A stretch of 64,000 nt of DNA from Giesbergeria sp. Its GTDB lineage: Bacteria; Pseudomonadota; Gammaproteobacteria; Burkholderiales; Burkholderiaceae_C. The notes under the pieces were generated by a model. The model had not been told where the DNA came from. It did no database searches and worked only from the letters and a program-made list of their open reading frames with translations. The DNA is taken from NCBI RefSeq assembly GCF_028686475.1, contig NZ_JAQUCA010000005.1:62001-126000 (forward strand), read 5' to 3'. The position numbers and the translations under genes were made by a program. This document shows, piece after piece, positions 60,932 to 64,000 of this stretch (its first letter is position 1; each line of letters begins with the position of its first letter).

Positions 60932-61851
60932 GCGTCTTGTCGCCCCAGCAGCAGGTATTCCATCAGCGCCTTTTGGACGTGCATCCGGTTCTCGGCCTCG
61001 TCCCAAACCACCGATTGCGGGCCATCAATCACCTCGGCGGTGACTTCTTCGCCCCGGTGGGCGGGCAGACAGTGCATGAACAGTGCATCTGCTTGGGCCA
61101 CTGCCATCATGTCGGCATTGACGCACCAATCGGCAAAAGCGGTTTTGCGCGCTTCGTTTTCGGCCTCGTAGCCCATGCTGGTCCACACGTCGGTCGTGAC
61201 CAAATCAGCGCCCCGGCAGGCATCCAAGGGGTTGCTAAAGAATTGGTAACTGCTGGGGCTGATACCGTTGCCGCCCATCGCCAATTTCTCATCCACTTCG
61301 TAGCCGCTGGGGGTACTGACATGCACTTTGAAGCCCAACAGCTGCGCCGCTTGCAGCCACGTATTGGCCATGTTGTTGCCATCGCCCACCCAAGCCACAG
61401 TTTTACCGGCAATACTGCCCCGATGCTCAATAAAGGTGAAGATGTCAGCCAAAATTTGGCAGGGATGAAACTCATTGGTGAGGCCGTTGATGACTGGCAC
61501 GCGCGAACAAGAGGCAAAACGCTCGATTTTGGTTTGCTCAAAAGTGCGAATCATCACCAAATCGGTCATGCGGCTGATGACGCGCGCCGAATCTTCAATC
61601 GGTTCGGCGCGGCCCAATTGGCTATCGCCGGTGGTCAGATGCACCACACTGCCGCCCAGTTGGTACATGCCCGCCTCAAAACTGACGCGGGTGCGCGTGC
61701 TGGCCTTTTCAAAAATCATGGCCAAGGTGCGATCCACCAGCGAACGGTGTTTCTCGTAGGCTTTGAACTTGCCTTTAATCAGGGCGGCACGCTCGAACAA
61801 ATAAGCGTACTCGTCGGCACTAAAGTCGTTGAATTGCAGGTAATGTTTCAT
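60928..61851 (-). CDS. argF: Ornithine carbamoyltransferase
   Basis: A 307-residue arginine-biosynthesis enzyme joining ornithine and carbamoyl phosphate to citrulline. The carbamoyl-phosphate motif is KASTRTRVSF, with HPCQILAD and the ornithine-binding FMHCLPAHRG. Length and motifs are normal for the anabolic enzyme. It follows argD by 22 bases, forming argD-argF-ykgJ-kynB on the minus strand. Confidence 0.97.
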   Translation of the reverse strand: MKHYLQFNDFSADEYAYLFERAALIKGKFKAYEKHRSLVDRTLAMIFEKASTRTRVSFEAGMYQLGGSVVHLTTGDSQLGRAEPIEDSARVISRMTDLVMIRTFEQTKIERFASCSRVPVINGLTNEFHPCQILADIFTFIEHRGSIAGKTVAWVGDGNNMANTWLQAAQLLGFKVHVSTPSGYEVDEKLAMGGNGISPSSYQFFSNPLDACRGADLVTTDVWTSMGYEAENEARKTAFADWCVNADMMAVAQADALFMHCLPAHRGEEVTAEVIDGPQSVVWDEAENRMHVQKALMEYLLLGRQDA

Positions 61852-61873
61852 CAGTGTGCGCTCTTTCGCGTGC

Positions 61874-63070
61874 TTAGGCGGCCAAAAAGGCTTTGACCAA
61901 GGGAGTCAGCAAGGCAATGATGAGATCGGCCTCACCCACGGTCAGAATCAGCGGTGGCACGATACGAATCACGCTGTCAGCCGTGACGCTAATCAGCAAG
62001 CCCGAATCAGCCGCCACCCCGACCAAAGCACCGCAGGGCTTACCCAGTTCTACGCCAATCATCAGGCCCAAACCGCGCACTTCTTTCACGCCATCGACGC
62101 GCTCCAGCGCCCGTTGCAAACCTTCTTTCAGGTAGGCACCCACCTTCGCTGCGTTGTCAAGCAAGGCATCTTCTTCGATGATGCGTAGCGTTTCTAGGCC
62201 AGCGCGCATCGCCAGCGGATTGCCACCAAAGGTGCTGCCGTGGTTGCCCGGTTGCAAAATGTGCGCCGCTTTGGGGCCAGCCACCACCGCCCCCACCGGC
62301 ACGCCCGAGCCTAAACCCTTGGCTAGCGTCATGACATCGGGCACGATACCGGCCCATTGGTGGGCAAACCACTTGCCAGTGCGACCGACACCGGTTTGCA
62401 CCTCGTCAATCATCAGCAGCCAGCCGCGCTCATCGCACAGTTGGCGCACTTGCTGCAAGTATTCAAAGCGCATCGGGTGCAGGCCGCCCTCGCCTTGGAT
62501 GGTTTCTAAAAAGACAGCGGTGATGTTGGGGTTGCCTGCGGTGGCTTGCTTGAGGGCTTCAATGTCGTCTTTGGGCACGCGGATAAAGCCCTCCACCAGC
62601 GGCTCAAAGCCTGCTTGGATTTTGGGGTTGCCGGTGGCCGACAGGGTGGCAATCGAGCGCCCATGAAAGGCTTTTTCATAGACCACCACTTGGGCGCGTG
62701 CTATGCCCTTGTCGTGGCCGTATTTGCGCGCCATCTTCAGGGCCGCTTCGTTGGCCTCTAATCCTGAATTGCAAAAGAACACATTGCTCATGCCAGTCAG
62801 CTTGATGAGCTTGGCAGCCAACTCCTCTTGCAAGGGTATATGGTAGTAATTGGAGGTGTGAATCAGCTGCGTGAGTTGGTCTTGCAGCGCGGGCACCAAT
62901 TTGGGGTGGTTGTGGCCCAAGGTATTGACGGCGATGCCAGCCAATGCGTCTAAATAAAGTTTTTCATTCACATCCCAGACGTGGCAGCCCTGCCCGTGCG
63001 AGAGCGCAATCGGCACTCGGCCATAGGTGTTCATCACGTGGGGCGAGGTGGCCTCAATGAAAGCGGTCAT
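61874..63070 (-). CDS. argD: Acetylornithine transaminase family protein
   Basis: A 398-residue class III PLP aminotransferase. Seen are LDALAGIAVNTLGHNHPKL, FFCNSGLEANEAALKMAR, LLMIDEVQTGVGRTGKWFA and the PLP Lys in VMTLAKGLGSGVPVGA. Position beside argF and length support acetylornithine aminotransferase, fourth step of arginine synthesis; the succinyldiaminopimelate reaction of lysine synthesis may also be served. Confidence 0.94.
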   Translation of the reverse strand: MTAFIEATSPHVMNTYGRVPIALSHGQGCHVWDVNEKLYLDALAGIAVNTLGHNHPKLVPALQDQLTQLIHTSNYYHIPLQEELAAKLIKLTGMSNVFFCNSGLEANEAALKMARKYGHDKGIARAQVVVYEKAFHGRSIATLSATGNPKIQAGFEPLVEGFIRVPKDDIEALKQATAGNPNITAVFLETIQGEGGLHPMRFEYLQQVRQLCDERGWLLMIDEVQTGVGRTGKWFAHQWAGIVPDVMTLAKGLGSGVPVGAVVAGPKAAHILQPGNHGSTFGGNPLAMRAGLETLRIIEEDALLDNAAKVGAYLKEGLQRALERVDGVKEVRGLGLMIGVELGKPCGALVGVAADSGLLISVTADSVIRIVPPLILTVGEADLIIALLTPLVKAFLAA

Positions 63071-63181
63071 GCAGAAATCTCCAGACAGAGCGAGTCAAAA
63101 GAGTGTCGATTCTAGTGGGGCAAAATGTCTGGCACGGCTGTTGCGTGCAATCTCATCCATCGGGGGGCGTGCAAGCGGTGC

Positions 63182-63203
63182 CTAACTCTTATATAAGAGT
63201 TAG
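63182..63203. promoter_or_regulatory. 22-bp perfect palindrome between argD and the DUF3579 gene
   Basis: Each half reads CTAACTCTTAT outward to the centre; the two arms match without error and no spacer. It lies 112 bases before the argD ATG and 70 before the DUF3579 ATG, a good place for a dimeric repressor. The cognate regulator was not recognised. The rest of this 202-base gap shows no gene. Confidence 0.6.
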
Positions 63204-63272
63204 AATGAGGTACCACGGCACCCTCCCGCAGCGATCCTGCACCGTCCGTTTTATAACCCTTGCTTTACCCAG

Positions 63273-63605
63273 ATGGCTTCTCCTTCCACCCAAGAGGTTT
63301 TCATTCAGGGCATCACCCACAGCGGAAAAACCTTCCGTCCCAGCGATTGGGCCGAGCGCCTCGCCGGTGTCATGAGCCAATTTCGCCCCGGCGGTGCCCA
63401 GCCCGGTAGCCACCTCAGCTATTCGCCGTGGTGTGTGCCCACGGTCATCCACGGTGTCAAATGCGTGATTGTCAATCGCGCCTTGCACCAGCACGAGCCT
63501 ATGGCTTGGGACTTTGTCATGAACTTTGCCCGCGATAACGAACTGCAAGTGGCCGAAGCTTGCTTGCTGCCCGATCCACCCAGTGCGCCCCCGAAGCGCC
63601 CATAA
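63273..63605 (+). CDS. DUF3579 domain-containing protein
   Basis: A 110-residue protein of the DUF3579 family, found mainly in betaproteobacteria. Seen: EVFIQGITHSGKTFRPSDWAERLAG and MAWDFVMNFARDNELQV. No signal peptide or membrane segment. The location between argD and rpsT is commonly conserved in Burkholderiales. The function is unknown. Confidence 0.9.
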   Translation: MASPSTQEVFIQGITHSGKTFRPSDWAERLAGVMSQFRPGGAQPGSHLSYSPWCVPTVIHGVKCVIVNRALHQHEPMAWDFVMNFARDNELQVAEACLLPDPPSAPPKRP

Positions 63606-63631
63606 AAAAACCGCCCGAAGGCGATTTTTTT
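63604..63631. terminator. Bidirectional terminator between the DUF3579 gene and rpsT
   Basis: A stem CGCC-CGAA-GGCG is flanked by a run of A on the left and T on the right, which extend the stem after one mismatch. It should stop transcription from both converging genes. Confidence 0.75.
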
Positions 63632-63715
63632 ATTTTGCCAGCAGCGCACCCAGTGCAAACGGCGGACAGAACGAAGGGGGTGCTAAGCCTGTCCGGGCGA
63701 TTTACCTGATGAGGC

Positions 63716-64000
63716 TCAGGCAGCCAGTGCCAGGGCCTTGACCTTGGCGGACAGACGGCTCTTATCGCGAGCAGCCTTGTTCTTGTGGAAAATGCCCTTG
63801 TCGGCCACGTTGTCCACCACCGATTGCATTTTGGCAAACAGTTCAGCGGCCTTGGTCTTGTCGCCAGCCAGAACGGCCTTTTCGACGTTCTTGACAGCGG
63901 TACGGTACTTGGAACGCAGCGAGGTGTTGGCGGCGTTCAGTTTGGTGTCTTGGCGGACGCGCTTGCGACCGGATGCCAGACGGGGGTTCTTTTTCTTGGG
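63716..64000 (-). CDS. rpsT: 30S ribosomal protein S20 (start lies outside the window)
   Basis: Reading in from the right edge, the frame gives 94 residues beginning [20 protein letters not shown] and ending [11 protein letters not shown]. It is rich in Lys/Arg/Ala, as expected for S20, which binds 16S rRNA early in 30S assembly. About five N-terminal residues are missing by comparison with related S20 proteins. It converges with the DUF3579 gene across a bidirectional terminator. Confidence 0.97.
   Translation of the reverse strand, partial: PKKKNPRLASGRKRVRQDTKLNAANTSLRSKYRTAVKNVEKAVLAGDKTKAAELFAKMQSVVDNVADKGIFHKNKAARDKSRLSAKVKALALAA

Overview
The window reads as chromosomal DNA of a betaproteobacterium in the order Burkholderiales, most likely family Comamonadaceae. 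The case rests on gene content and order: hemC-hemD-hemX-hemY; pyrG-kdsA-eno-ftsB; argF-argD next to a DUF3579 gene and rpsT; glnA followed by ntrBC; and a MoxR/DUF58/TgpA/MltB cluster. Base composition is near 60% GC in most genes. No rRNA, tRNA, transposase, integrase or phage structural gene was seen, and every intergenic gap is under 300 bases. Genus was not determined.

Layout. 1-2.5 kb (minus): a deacetylase-family hydrolase, an ECHDC3-like crotonase and a truncated MscS-type channel gene. 2.5-7.7 kb (plus): MoxR ATPase, DUF58 protein, TgpA-type transglutaminase and MltB. 7.7-10.6 kb (minus): a single-polypeptide MmeI-like restriction-modification enzyme behind ppc (10.6-13.5 kb, minus). 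13.5-17.7 kb (plus): hemCDXY. 17.8-22.8 kb (plus): a signalling cassette of a lipoprotein-type sugar-binding protein, a membrane histidine kinase and a response regulator with a GGDEF output. 22.9-30.7 kb (plus): an SDR oxidoreductase and a complete type I Wadjet system (jetABCD). 30.7-33.7 kb (plus): dcd, a zinc metallopeptidase and a RhlE-type helicase. 33.7-36.2 kb (minus): apaH and an acyl-CoA ligase. 36.4-40.3 kb (plus): parC and a chemoreceptor. 40.3-42.4 kb (minus): ridA, a small unknown protein and coaBC. 42.4-46.6 kb (plus): pyrG-kdsA-eno-ftsB. 46.6-48.2 kb (minus): hslO and a gamma-carbonic-anhydrase-like protein. 48.2-53.6 kb (plus): DUF455, two tandem EAL/HDOD proteins, an EI24 membrane protein and a CinA-type protein. 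53.7-58.5 kb (plus): glnA, a small secreted protein, ntrB and ntrC. 58.5-63.1 kb (minus): xth, a HigB/HigA-type toxin-antitoxin pair, a kynB-like cyclase, a YkgJ protein, argF and argD. 63.3-64 kb: a DUF3579 gene (plus) and rpsT (minus, its first few codons outside).

Three accessory defence or stability modules sit among housekeeping genes: the MmeI-like enzyme, Wadjet and the toxin-antitoxin pair. All look intact. The strongest regulatory evidence is upstream of glnA: an NtrC-type dyad and a GG-N10-GC sigma-54 promoter. The genes for the matching NtrB/NtrC pair lie just downstream. The less-described candidates are the binding-protein/kinase/GGDEF cassette and the secreted coiled-coil protein whose gene overlaps ntrB.
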